Below are positions 1 through 5,695 of a DNA stretch of 6,509 bases, one piece after another. This stretch comes from Desulfobulbaceae bacterium (GTDB taxonomy: Bacteria; Desulfobacterota; Desulfobulbia; Desulfobulbales; Desulfocapsaceae), in the NCBI GenBank assembly GCA_030599175.1, contig JAUVON010000162.1:1-6509 (forward strand), in the 5' to 3' direction. The stretch's first letter is position 1; each line of letters starts with the position of its first letter. The translations under genes were made by a program, and so were the position numbers. Below the pieces are notes generated by a model, which had not been told where the DNA came from, did no database searches, and saw only the letters and a list, made by a program, of their open reading frames with translations.

Positions 1-2
1 AA

Positions 3-128
3 AATGAAGCAGTTTGTGACGGTGTTTGTGGAGCAGATGGTAGCGTAGGTCTGAATAAAAAAGGGTATGAATTAAAACTAAAAGCTTATTCACTGCTAGA
101 ACATTCACCAGTCAGTACACTTGCATAA
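3..128 (+). CDS. Possible 3' end of a gene cut by the window edge
   Basis: One plus-strand frame is open from base 3 to a TAA at 126-128 (about 41 residues, ending LLEHSPVSTLA). A second frame ends earlier, at a TAG at 46-48 (ending TVFVEQMVA). Either could be the C-terminus of a gene that starts left of the window. The position, just before two direct repeats and a tRNA-like 3' end, is where an integrase or another element-terminal gene would be expected, but no integrase motif is visible in so short a piece. Product unknown; the choice of frame is uncertain. Confidence 0.22.
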   Translation, partial: NEAVCDGVCGADGSVGLNKKGYELKLKAYSLLEHSPVSTLA

Positions 129-148
129 AGCGGGTACAAAAGCGGGTA
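127..148. repeat. Two 10-bp direct repeats, candidate integrase arm-type sites
   Basis: AAAGCGGGTA occurs at 127-136 and again at 139-148, so the copies repeat at a 12-base interval. They lie about 60-80 bases before a tRNA-like 3' end. Short GC-rich direct repeats beside the core attachment site are typical of the arm sites bound by the N-terminal domain of tyrosine recombinases. The repeat is seen directly; the role is inferred. Confidence 0.45.
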
Positions 149-204
149 TTTGTTGGGTGGCAAACGATTAGACATATGGTAAATATTTGATATTAAACAT
201 GTAT

Positions 205-232
205 GCTACACATTAGTGGCTCCGACCTCCGC
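205..232 (+). other. tRNA/tmRNA-like 3' end, candidate attachment-site remnant
   Basis: The segment contains GGCTCCGACCTCCGCACCA, ending in ACCA, and is followed 12 bases later by a plus-strand terminator hairpin. That is the arrangement at the 3' end of a tRNA or tmRNA gene. The sequence upstream is AT-rich with no T-loop consensus (TTCRANT), anticodon stem or D arm, so no complete tRNA is present. The likeliest reading is a 3'-end duplicate left at the distal end of an element that integrated into the gene, with the intact gene left of this window. The donor RNA cannot be named from this fragment. Confidence 0.35.
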
Positions 233-244
233 ACCAATGCCAAG

Positions 245-291
245 ATAGCGTAACTTCTAGAGATTCTAGGGGTTACGCTATTGTTGTTTTT
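245..291 (+). terminator. Strong rho-independent terminator
   Basis: A 16-bp stem (245-260 with 266-281, two G-T pairs) closes a 5-base loop (AGATT). It is followed by the T-rich run TTGTTGTTTTT at 281-291. The opposite strand lacks a T tract after the stem, so it acts on plus-strand transcripts. No complete plus-strand gene lies just upstream; it was probably the terminator of the RNA gene whose 3' end remains at about 205-232. Confidence 0.85.
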
Positions 292-321
292 GGGGTTTTG
301 ATGTTTGGTTTCTTGGTGTGG

Positions 322-342
322 TTACATGCGGGTGACATGTAA
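322..342. repeat. 7-bp inverted repeat TTACATG / CATGTAA
   Basis: Perfect 7-bp arms at 322-328 and 336-342 surround the 7-base spacer CGGGTGA. There is no T tract after it, so it is not a terminator. It lies within 282-478, a stretch with no convincing gene, about 140 bases before the small broken gene. It could be a protein-binding palindrome, but no partner is identifiable. Confidence 0.35.
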
Positions 343-478
343 TAAGGAAAAAATATTCCATAACAACGAATAAGTTTCTTGACCCGTCCCTTACATTTAT
401 ATCTGTAGCCTCGGAGATAGTACTGTTCAAAAACCGCTATCAAAGTGAACTTGAAAACGACACTTACAGGAAAATACC

Positions 479-687
479 ATGCCAACACCGGATCAATGCA
501 AGGCTACATATCATGGCGGCATAGGCTCTCTGCTTAGAACAGCCTACCAGAGAGAATTTACTATGCTGGAAATGGGCAAGTGTAAAACCAAATTTCCTGA
601 GTTTGACCAATGCAATGGTATGCAACGCTGAATGCTGAACAGCGTAAGCGGGTTGATGCGGTTCTGGTTGCGGAATATGGGGTGTAG
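479..687 (+). pseudogene. Small hypothetical gene broken by a 5-bp tandem duplication
   Basis: An ATG at 479 preceded by AGG (8 bases upstream) opens a 50-residue frame that stops at 629-631. At 608-617 the bases CAATG are repeated in tandem. Removing one copy joins this frame to another that stays open to a TAG at 685-687, giving a continuous 67-residue protein. Its C-terminal part then reads EFDQWYATLNAEQRKRVDAV followed by LVAEYGV, a natural-looking amphipathic helix. The N-terminal part has cysteines at residues 7 and 34. I do not recognise the family. The restored frame is strong evidence that this was once a real gene; the copy here would give only a shortened product with an unrelated tail. 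A sequencing error is possible, but a 5-base tandem repeat is more typical of slippage in the cell. Confidence 0.6.
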
Positions 688-708
688 CAAGAACGGAATA
701 TAGTGAAA

Positions 709-1368
709 TCAGAAGAACAATGTCTTGTAGCTAATGGAGTCCTTGATGATTGCCCAAGGAGAAGAATTGCTATCTTCAAAGTGTCCTTGCACAATTCCAC
801 AAAGCATGTCAGCAAATTGCAAATTGTAATTTGCTGAACTATCTGCATCAGTAGTATTAAGGATTGTACTGGAACTCTTGTCAAACCAAAGTTTGGTTTG
901 TAAATAATCGTGCAAACTGTTACCGCTCTTAATCTTAATACTTCTCTGATCAGGTATAAATTCGACACGATCATGGTGACTCATTTCGTGAAGAAGCGAC
1001 AAGCCAATCATGTAGTTGTAAAGCTTGTTGGGATCAGACCTTATATGAGATTGAACGTTTTCCTTTCGGACTGTTATTGACAGGTAACGGATGGCCGTTT
1101 TTTCCTTTGCACATAAATCCGCAGCCTTAGTTGCAAAGAACTCACGCTCAGCTATAGTCAAATCTGACCATTTTTTCTCGCTCTTTGTTCGCCACTTGAA
1201 CTTGTTATATAATTTTCTGATCAAGCGTTTCGGTAAATGCCGTTTCTCAGGTGTAACAACAAGGCTGGCAATTGTTAAAAAACGACTAGATCCGCCGCGT
1301 CTATAAGGATTGGAGAATTTCCAACCTAAATCGCCACTTTCATCGAGGTATATTATTATTGAGCTCAT
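709..1368 (-). CDS. DUF3800 domain protein (RNase H-like fold)
   Basis: The 219-residue product starts MSSIIIYLDESGDLG, the N-terminal signature of DUF3800 proteins (Asp9 in DESG). It ends with a second family block, NLQFADMLCGIVQGHFE, containing Asp187; Asp140 lies in a probable strand (VEFIPDQ). Such acidic residues at strand ends fit the RNase H-like nuclease fold predicted for the family, whose members are common in mobile elements and defence islands; the biochemical activity is largely unproven. The length is in the usual 200-280 range, so the gene looks complete. I chose the ATG at 1368; a TTG eight codons upstream is in frame but adds residues before the conserved strand. No good Shine-Dalgarno sequence precedes either start, so translation may be weak. 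A coiled-coil ORF lies 121 bases upstream on the same strand. Confidence 0.82.
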   Translation of the reverse strand: MSSIIIYLDESGDLGWKFSNPYRRGGSSRFLTIASLVVTPEKRHLPKRLIRKLYNKFKWRTKSEKKWSDLTIAEREFFATKAADLCAKEKTAIRYLSITVRKENVQSHIRSDPNKLYNYMIGLSLLHEMSHHDRVEFIPDQRSIKIKSGNSLHDYLQTKLWFDKSSSTILNTTDADSSANYNLQFADMLCGIVQGHFEDSNSSPWAIIKDSISYKTLFF

Positions 1369-1489
1369 AAAATGGTGGGGTAAAAAAGACAAAAAAAAAG
1401 GCGTGATCCCTGGGGCCGACGTCCTTAAAAGAACGCTTACGATACCAAAATGGCGTCGCAGCTGGCCAGGATTTACTCACACCTTACTT

Positions 1490-1783
1490 CTAAAAGTATG
1501 CAATATGGCTACAAATGTCAAGAATTATCGCCTCCCCGGATCGGGTAGATCTTAAAATTAGCGAATAGTTTATGTCTCTCCTGGCCTGCAAAATAGTACT
1601 CTCCTCACTGGCTATGGCCTGAGAAACAGAACCACCACACTGCTTAACATCCTGGCGATTTGTAACCTTTTGATTATCCAATAGAGTGGCTATCATCATC
1701 CTCATTTCAGAGATTTCTTTTCTCAATGATTTTATTTCTGATCCAAAGTTTTCATTGGTTCCAATATTTTTAAGCTCGTTCAC
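1490..1783 (-). CDS. Small hypothetical protein with coiled coil
   Basis: The 97-residue ORF starts at a GTG. Residues 15-38 (SEIKSLRKEISEMRMMIATL and on) have the heptad pattern of a short coiled coil, which suggests a homo-oligomer or a partner-binding segment. The second half (residues 46-97) has no recognisable pattern and may be out-of-family sequence after a junction. A possible Shine-Dalgarno (AAGG) is only two bases from the GTG, closer than usual. The ORF lies upstream of the DUF3800 gene on the same strand and diverges from the nuclease fragment, with 48 bases between them. Family not recognised. It may be genuine, a truncated remnant, or chance; the coiled coil is the main argument for coding. 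Confidence 0.4.
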   Translation of the reverse strand: MNELKNIGTNENFGSEIKSLRKEISEMRMMIATLLDNQKVTNRQDVKQCGGSVSQAIASEESTILQARRDINYSLILRSTRSGEAIILDICSHIAYF

Positions 1784-1831
1784 TGCCTTGTGAGCTGACC
1801 TCTTTTTACTTTAGAGAAAGAAGAAGGTGAT

Positions 1832-2425
1832 TTGAGTGCAGCAGTAAAACCTAGTTATTCAATTTATGAGATTTGGTGTTACCTTGCATTATTCAGTCTC
1901 TTGAAAAAGCATCTCAAAGATTGGACTTGGAGTAATGGTGGCCTCAGGAAATTACTTTCTATTACAGGAACTGGGGCCGGTGCGAAACTCTCAGCGGTTT
2001 CGCCATCTGGGGACATGGTTTTGGACGTCCTCTTCAACCCTGTTTTTGTCAGCTATTATGCCCATAAGGATCAAGACCGCTGGTCTTTATCAAGTGAGAG
2101 AAGACCTGATTTTGTCATTTCTTTAAAGAAAAATAGAATAGAAGGCAGATGGATATTTTTTGATGCGAAATATCGGGTTGGAAGGCGAAATCTGGAGGAT
2201 GCTTTCCAGTCAGTGCATATTTATCGAGATTCATTGCGATATGACGAATATGGAGGTAAGTGTAGCGCAGGTTGTCTCTTGTCGCCATCAATGTCACCAG
2301 ACTCAAAGCAATGGTTCTCGAAAGAATATATAGATGCATATTTATCAGGTGTCTGGGAACTGAAACCGGGAAAAGAATATGGTTCGGAAATGGCTGAGTG
2401 GATTATGGCCATGCTTGGCTGTTAA
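1832..2425 (+). CDS. PD-(D/E)XK nuclease domain, McrC-like (DUF2357/DUF524), probably N-terminally truncated
   Basis: The 197-residue product matches the C-terminal catalytic part of the DUF2357/DUF524 group, which is related to the McrC subunit of modification-dependent restriction systems. Visible landmarks are IYEIWCYLALF (residues 11-21), RPDFVISL with Asp93, FFDAKYRV with Asp111 and Lys113 completing the PD...DxK active site, and a later QSVHIYRDSLRYDEY helix (126-140). Known members carry a few hundred residues before this domain, and here they are absent. The frame stays open upstream only to a TGA at 1796-1798. The start used is TTG 1832, four bases after AAGAAGG (1821-1827). No McrB-like GTPase or other partner gene is present. 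It is either a decayed restriction component or a solo nuclease domain; the intact active site leaves activity possible. Confidence 0.7.
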   Translation: MSAAVKPSYSIYEIWCYLALFSLLKKHLKDWTWSNGGLRKLLSITGTGAGAKLSAVSPSGDMVLDVLFNPVFVSYYAHKDQDRWSLSSERRPDFVISLKKNRIEGRWIFFDAKYRVGRRNLEDAFQSVHIYRDSLRYDEYGGKCSAGCLLSPSMSPDSKQWFSKEYIDAYLSGVWELKPGKEYGSEMAEWIMAMLGC

Positions 2426-2487
2426 GAAATAAGTAATGCGATTTTTCAAATCTGCTTCTTTTGGCTGCCATCTAATCCAATCATTTT

Positions 2488-2522
2488 CTCTACAGTACAT
2501 CTTTTGTAGAGGAGAACGGGTA
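2488..2522 (+). promoter_or_regulatory. Leader hairpin overlapping the Shine-Dalgarno of the integrase fragment
   Basis: CTCTACA (2488-2494) pairs perfectly with TGTAGAG (2505-2511). The ribosome-binding site GTAGAGGAG (2506-2514), seven bases before the ATG at 2522, lies partly inside the 3' arm. Such a structure could hold back translation of the integrase start. The pairing is seen; the regulation is inferred. Confidence 0.4.
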
Positions 2523-2680
2523 TGTCCAATATTACCACAAGAACCATCAAGAGTGCTCAACCAACATCATCGGCTTACTTCATTAGAGATAGCAATCTAA
2601 AAGGGTTTGCTCTCAGAGTCTTTCCAACGGGTTTCTACAAGGGCTGGTGCTGTAGATTCAGCCAAGGACTCGAGGATTAA
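2522..2680 (+). pseudogene. Truncated tyrosine recombinase (integrase), N-terminal fragment
   Basis: A well-placed ribosome-binding site (AGAGGAG, seven bases) precedes an ATG that opens a 52-residue frame. Residues 18-37, AYFIRDSNLKGFALRVFPTG, match the start of the arm-DNA-binding domain of phage/island integrases, where the family normally continues with a strand such as KSFVVEYR. Here the match stops after FPTG and a short unrelated tail leads to TAA at 2678-2680. The core-binding and catalytic domains (the R-H-R-Y residues) are absent everywhere downstream, because the outer-membrane gene follows on the other strand. The stub therefore cannot recombine DNA, but it marks the start of a former integrative element whose remainder was deleted. 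Confidence 0.75.
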
Positions 2681-2762
2681 GGAAATCTTTTCCCAAAAGA
2701 CTTTGAAACCTTGTTCCTCAGTCTTATCGTGTCTTCATGACAATATCACTCAACATAGTGAA

Positions 2763-2809
2763 TATAAAAGTAGCATCCGTGTCAAACAGCCCCAGAGGCT
2801 ACTTTTATA
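2763..2809 (-). terminator. Terminator hairpin downstream of the outer-membrane protein gene
   Basis: TATAAAAGTAGC (2763-2774) and GCTACTTTTATA (2798-2809) are perfect 12-bp arms around a 23-base loop. Each strand carries TTTTATA in its 3' arm, so the hairpin can work in both directions. It is 27 bases past the stop of the minus-strand barrel gene, and probably ends that transcript as well as blocking read-through from the integrase side. An alternative smaller hairpin (AGCC at 2788-2791 with GGCT at 2797-2800) competes with the large one. Confidence 0.6.
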
Positions 2810-2836
2810 GTGCTTATTGATTATGTAATTGTCATG

Positions 2837-3601
2837 CTACCAGTGAAAACTCAAACCGGCCAATGGTCCCTGCTGCAGGGCATCATAGGCGTAACGGTCT
2901 AAGCCGCTACCGTTGTCGTAGTCGTAATCCATCCATTTATATCCAAAGAAAACAGATCCCCAGTCTTTGAACTGATAATCAAACATGCCGATAAGGTTCC
3001 AGACAAAGTCTGAACCGCCGGCACCAATGTCACCCCGGCCGATGAATGTCCAGTTGTCAGAAATATGTGTAAAGATGCGGAGACCTACAAATCCGTCCCA
3101 CCATGTTTCAGTCACATCTACAGGCACAGGTCCGGGGTTCAGATTCACTTTCAGATCCTGACGTGTATATCGGGCACCGCCTAACAGCTGAATGTCGTTA
3201 ATGCCCAATGTGGCAACCCTGTAGGCAACACCTAGTTCACCCAGCTGGTTCTTGAAATCTATCTCCGCACTTGCCACCGAAGGTGTTTCGATCGAAGGGT
3301 CAAGATTGACATATTGATATTCTGCAAAAAGAGTCCAGTCTCTCTTCTGTGCTTCAAAATGAACAGTGAAAACTGCAGCCAGGTTTTCCAGAACATCATC
3401 GGTGAAGGTGATGTCCAAAGGAGCAGTCACCGGCCCGATCTGGGAAGTCCCGTCGATATTCATACCCCAGAGAAAGAACGGTGACAAGGTAAAGTGCCAC
3501 TCATCATCTGAGGAATTCGCGTCTGCAGCCATTGCTGAACCAGCGATGCAGATTGACAGACAGACAGGCAGTACTACTTTTTGCAGGGATTTGATCTTCA
3601 T
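2837..3601 (-). CDS. Outer-membrane beta-barrel protein
   Basis: The 254-residue product begins with a type I signal peptide: a basic start (MKIKSLQK), a hydrophobic core, and a probable cleavage after AMA near residue 26. The mature part alternates polar and hydrophobic residues in repeated strands rich in aromatics (WHFTLSPFFLWG, WTLFAEYQYVNL, GSVFFGYKWMDYDYD) and ends in aromatic FHW, as expected for recognition by the BAM machinery. About eight to ten strands would fit a small barrel, similar to the uncharacterised outer-membrane families related to OmpW/opacity porins. The start chosen is the ATG at 3601, eight bases after GGAGG; a GTG two codons upstream is too close to that site. It lies 127 bases downstream of tetR on the same strand, so co-transcription or a separate promoter are both possible. 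Role unproven: small-molecule passage or an envelope structural role. Confidence 0.85.
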   Translation of the reverse strand: MKIKSLQKVVLPVCLSICIAGSAMAADANSSDDEWHFTLSPFFLWGMNIDGTSQIGPVTAPLDITFTDDVLENLAAVFTVHFEAQKRDWTLFAEYQYVNLDPSIETPSVASAEIDFKNQLGELGVAYRVATLGINDIQLLGGARYTRQDLKVNLNPGPVPVDVTETWWDGFVGLRIFTHISDNWTFIGRGDIGAGGSDFVWNLIGMFDYQFKDWGSVFFGYKWMDYDYDNGSGLDRYAYDALQQGPLAGLSFHW

Positions 3602-3728
3602 GCTCACTTCCTCCTTGTATTTACTGTTTATGAAAGATCAGGTGATTAGGCTATAGGGTACAGTGTGTCACCACCCTTTCAATATGAACCAATTTATTCA
3701 AGGTCATTTCACAAAAGTACAACCAAGC

Positions 3729-4310
3729 TCAGCCTGTGGTCATGGGATGTGTGAACATGGCGTGTCGCAGCTGCAGCATCTCGAGTCGATCTTCTTCTGT
3801 TTTTTTAATAAGCAGTCCATGCTCCATGGCGTGAAAGGTGATCAGGGTACGTGCCCGCATCTCCTGCTCTTTTCCCCCAAACCCCATTTCAGCAAACAGA
3901 TTACGTATAAAATTCAGCCGTCGTTTATCTGTTTTTCTCACGATATGCGCCACCTGGGGCTCCATCAGGGCCCATGCCCTGACGGCAATGTCATATCGTG
4001 TCAAATCGTTGATAACGATGTACTGCATCAGTTCAAACAAACGTTTCTCTGCGCTGCCCTGTACCTGTTTCATATGTTCAACAACGACCAGGGTGGAAAT
4101 CTTGGCCCAGTGTTCAACAAGGCTGAGGATGAAATCATCGCGGTCTTTGAAATGCCAGTAGAAACTTCCCTTGGTAACCCCCATGCACCGAACCAGATGA
4201 TCAATGCGCAGCTTGGTATTGCCATCCTTGATAAGGATCTCCAAGGAAAACTCAAGCCACTTTTTTCGAGTGAGGTTTTTTTTCTGTTTCTTCTTTTTGT
4301 CTATTACCAT
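3729..4310 (-). CDS. TetR/AcrR-family transcriptional regulator
   Basis: The 193-residue product has the classic TetR N-terminal DNA-binding domain: a helix (RKKWLEFSLEILIKDG, 15-30), then a helix-turn-helix with RIDHLVRCMGVTKGSFYWHF (35-54), followed by the KDRDDFILSLVEHW helix. The remaining ~120 residues are the helical dimerisation and ligand-binding part, which is too variable to name a ligand. The N-terminus is very lysine-rich (DKKKKQKK). I start it at ATG 4310; a GTG six codons upstream is in frame. No Shine-Dalgarno precedes 4310, and the predicted -10 is only seven bases away, so the message may be leaderless. The gene diverges from the secreted hydrolase across a 128-base region with two copies of a palindrome, one overlapping this start, which indicates autorepression and control of the hydrolase. 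Confidence 0.9.
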   Translation of the reverse strand: MVIDKKKKQKKNLTRKKWLEFSLEILIKDGNTKLRIDHLVRCMGVTKGSFYWHFKDRDDFILSLVEHWAKISTLVVVEHMKQVQGSAEKRLFELMQYIVINDLTRYDIAVRAWALMEPQVAHIVRKTDKRRLNFIRNLFAEMGFGGKEQEMRARTLITFHAMEHGLLIKKTEEDRLEMLQLRHAMFTHPMTTG

Positions 4311-4323
4311 ACTAAAAAGTATT
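4308..4323. promoter_or_regulatory. TetR operator O1, overlapping the tetR start and -10
   Basis: CATACT-AAAA-AGTATT differs from the second copy only in its last base. It covers the tetR start codon and the predicted -10, so binding would block tetR transcription directly. The assignment to this TetR rests on position and on the paired copies. Confidence 0.7.
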
Positions 4324-4347
4324 GACACAATGTGGTGCTTATGTCAA
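4318..4347 (-). promoter_or_regulatory. Predicted tetR promoter
   Basis: On the minus strand a consensus -35 TTGACA (4347-4342) is followed after 18 bases by AATACT (4323-4318), four of six matches to the -10 consensus. Transcription would begin near 4311-4310, right at the tetR ATG. A second TTGACA lies on the plus strand at 4322-4327, giving a TTGACA...TGTCAA inverted repeat, but it has no good -10 at the right distance. Confidence 0.5.
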
Positions 4348-4354
4348 GGTAAAA

Positions 4355-4370
4355 CATACTAAAAAGTATG
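4355..4370. promoter_or_regulatory. TetR operator O2, in the hydrolase promoter region
   Basis: CATACT-AAAA-AGTATG is a perfect 6-bp inverted repeat around AAAA, 47 bases from the matching position of O1. It sits just upstream of a TGTAAT -10 candidate (4374-4379), where a bound repressor would exclude RNA polymerase. Confidence 0.7.
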
Positions 4371-4373
4371 AGC

Positions 4374-4433
4374 TGTAATGTGACTGATCGGCAATAAGCA
4401 GCTATGGTGAAAACACACAAATAAGAGGGGGAG
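4374..4433 (+). promoter_or_regulatory. Hydrolase -10 candidate and strong ribosome-binding site
   Basis: TGTAAT (4374-4379) matches five of six -10 bases, but the -35 at the right distance is poor (AAAACA, 4351-4356). GAGGGGGAG (4425-4433) is a strong Shine-Dalgarno five bases before the ATG at 4439 and fixes that start. The leader would be about 50 bases long. Confidence 0.45.
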
Positions 4434-4438
4434 CAACC

Positions 4439-5656
4439 ATGGAAAAGAATTGTAAAAAACTACTACTGGTGGGTATGTCACTACTTCTGTCAAGTTTATT
4501 TGCCGCTTCAGGACTCCTGGCTGCCGGTGGCCCTGTGAAAGATCCAGTGGGGATAGCTCCTGACAGATACGTCTATTATCCTGGCACCGAGCAACTTGGT
4601 CAGGATGAAATTCGTCTTGTGGCCCTTGGTACCGGGATGCCTGCAGCACGACGCAGTCAGGCCGCTACATGCTGGCTTGTAGAGCTGGGAAATGGGGACA
4701 AGTTCCTCTTCGATATCGGCACCGGTGCTAACGCAAATATGGCGGCGCTTATGATCCCATTCGATTTCCTGAGTAAAATATTTTTAACTCATCTGCACAC
4801 TGATCACTGGGGGGATCTCCCTGGTCTATGGGCTGGTGGCTGGACTTCCGGACGCACAGGGCCCTTGGTCATATGGGGGCCAAGCGGCGCTACCGAAGAG
4901 ATGGGTACCAAGTACGCAGTAGAACATTTCCTCAAGGCCTACAACTGGGACCGCATGACACGACTGGCCAATCTGGCTTCAAAACCTGGCCAAATCATCG
5001 TCCATGAGTTCGATTACAAGCAGGAAAATAAAGTCGTTTACGAAAAAGACGGAGTAGTTATCAAATCCTGGCCGGCGATCCATGCTGGCGACGGGTCAAT
5101 AAGTTATGTCCTTGAATGGAAGGGTATGAGGATCGTGATTGGTGGAGATACCATGCCCAACAAATGGTATATCAAGTACGCCAAGGACGCGGACCTTGCG
5201 ATTCATGAAGCATTCATGACCCCTGAACAGTTGGTCAAATTTTATAACCAAGCTCCCAAGACAGCCCTCGGAGTCGGAACGTATGTCCACACCTCTCCCC
5301 AGGCATTCGGGAAGGTTATGAGCGAGATAAGACCACGCCATGCGGTTGCCTATCACTTTTTCAACGAAACGGAAACCCGCTACAAAATCTATGAGGATAT
5401 CCGGCAGACCTACGACGGGCCGTTATCCATGGCAAAAGACAACATGGTGTGGAACATCACCAAAGACAATATCACCGAACGGATGACGGTCTCCGCCGAA
5501 GAGGCATGGGGAGTTGTCGGCCCTACTGCACCACCACCGCCGGACCATACAGTTCCAGACCAGCTGACAAAATGGTCGCTTGATCATCGATGGAACGTGG
5601 ACGACGTGCAGCAGGATATGATTAAGGCGTTCAAGGAAAAGTACAATATGAAGTAA
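4439..5656 (+). CDS. Secreted metallo-beta-lactamase-fold hydrolase, GntH-like
   Basis: The 405-residue product begins with a signal peptide (MEKNCKK, then a hydrophobic stretch to about residue 29, LLAA before GG; no lipobox cysteine), so it probably acts in the periplasm or outside the cell. The metal site is complete: H118-L-H120-T-D122-H123 in THLHTDHWGD, His215 (PAIHAGD), Asp237 (GGDTMPN) and candidates for the last ligand at His256 or His306. The block RYVYYPGTEQLGQDEIRLVA (43-62), GTGMPAARRSQAA and the WGPSGATEEMGTKYAVEHF region resemble the family annotated as guanitoxin-biosynthesis MBL hydrolase GntH. No other guanitoxin gene is nearby, so the name is one of similarity only. A proline-rich linker (APPPPDHTVPD, 364-374) joins a C-terminal helix. 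The substrate is unknown; an ester, lactone or phosphoester would fit the fold. Probably repressed by the divergent TetR. Confidence 0.88.
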   Translation: MEKNCKKLLLVGMSLLLSSLFAASGLLAAGGPVKDPVGIAPDRYVYYPGTEQLGQDEIRLVALGTGMPAARRSQAATCWLVELGNGDKFLFDIGTGANANMAALMIPFDFLSKIFLTHLHTDHWGDLPGLWAGGWTSGRTGPLVIWGPSGATEEMGTKYAVEHFLKAYNWDRMTRLANLASKPGQIIVHEFDYKQENKVVYEKDGVVIKSWPAIHAGDGSISYVLEWKGMRIVIGGDTMPNKWYIKYAKDADLAIHEAFMTPEQLVKFYNQAPKTALGVGTYVHTSPQAFGKVMSEIRPRHAVAYHFFNETETRYKIYEDIRQTYDGPLSMAKDNMVWNITKDNITERMTVSAEEAWGVVGPTAPPPPDHTVPDQLTKWSLDHRWNVDDVQQDMIKAFKEKYNMK

Positions 5657-5695
5657 TATTAATCAGTTCCAAGTGATTACCCGCAACTTGAAATT

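Noticed and set aside
150..232. Complete tRNA or tmRNA gene
   Set aside because: Only the CCA-ending 3' segment is recognisable; no T-loop consensus, anticodon arm or D arm is found upstream.
561..974. Minus-strand open frame of 137 codons
   Set aside because: It overlaps the DUF3800 gene in another frame as well as the broken small gene, has no ribosome-binding site or family motif, and reads as low-plausibility sequence.
2607..2810. Plus-strand open frame of 67 codons after the integrase stub
   Set aside because: It does not continue the integrase family sequence in its own frame, has no ribosome-binding site, and its end falls inside the terminator hairpin.
3663..4325. Long open frame (220 codons) on the plus strand opposite tetR
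   Set aside because: It is the antisense shadow of the TetR gene, whose family motifs are clear. The plus-strand product shows no family pattern, and its frame ends at the tetR start region.
4439..5656. Calling the hydrolase a true guanitoxin-biosynthesis enzyme or an antibiotic-resistance beta-lactamase
   Set aside because: No other guanitoxin genes are present, and the sequence resembles the GntH-like group rather than the class B beta-lactamases; only the fold and similarity are claimed.
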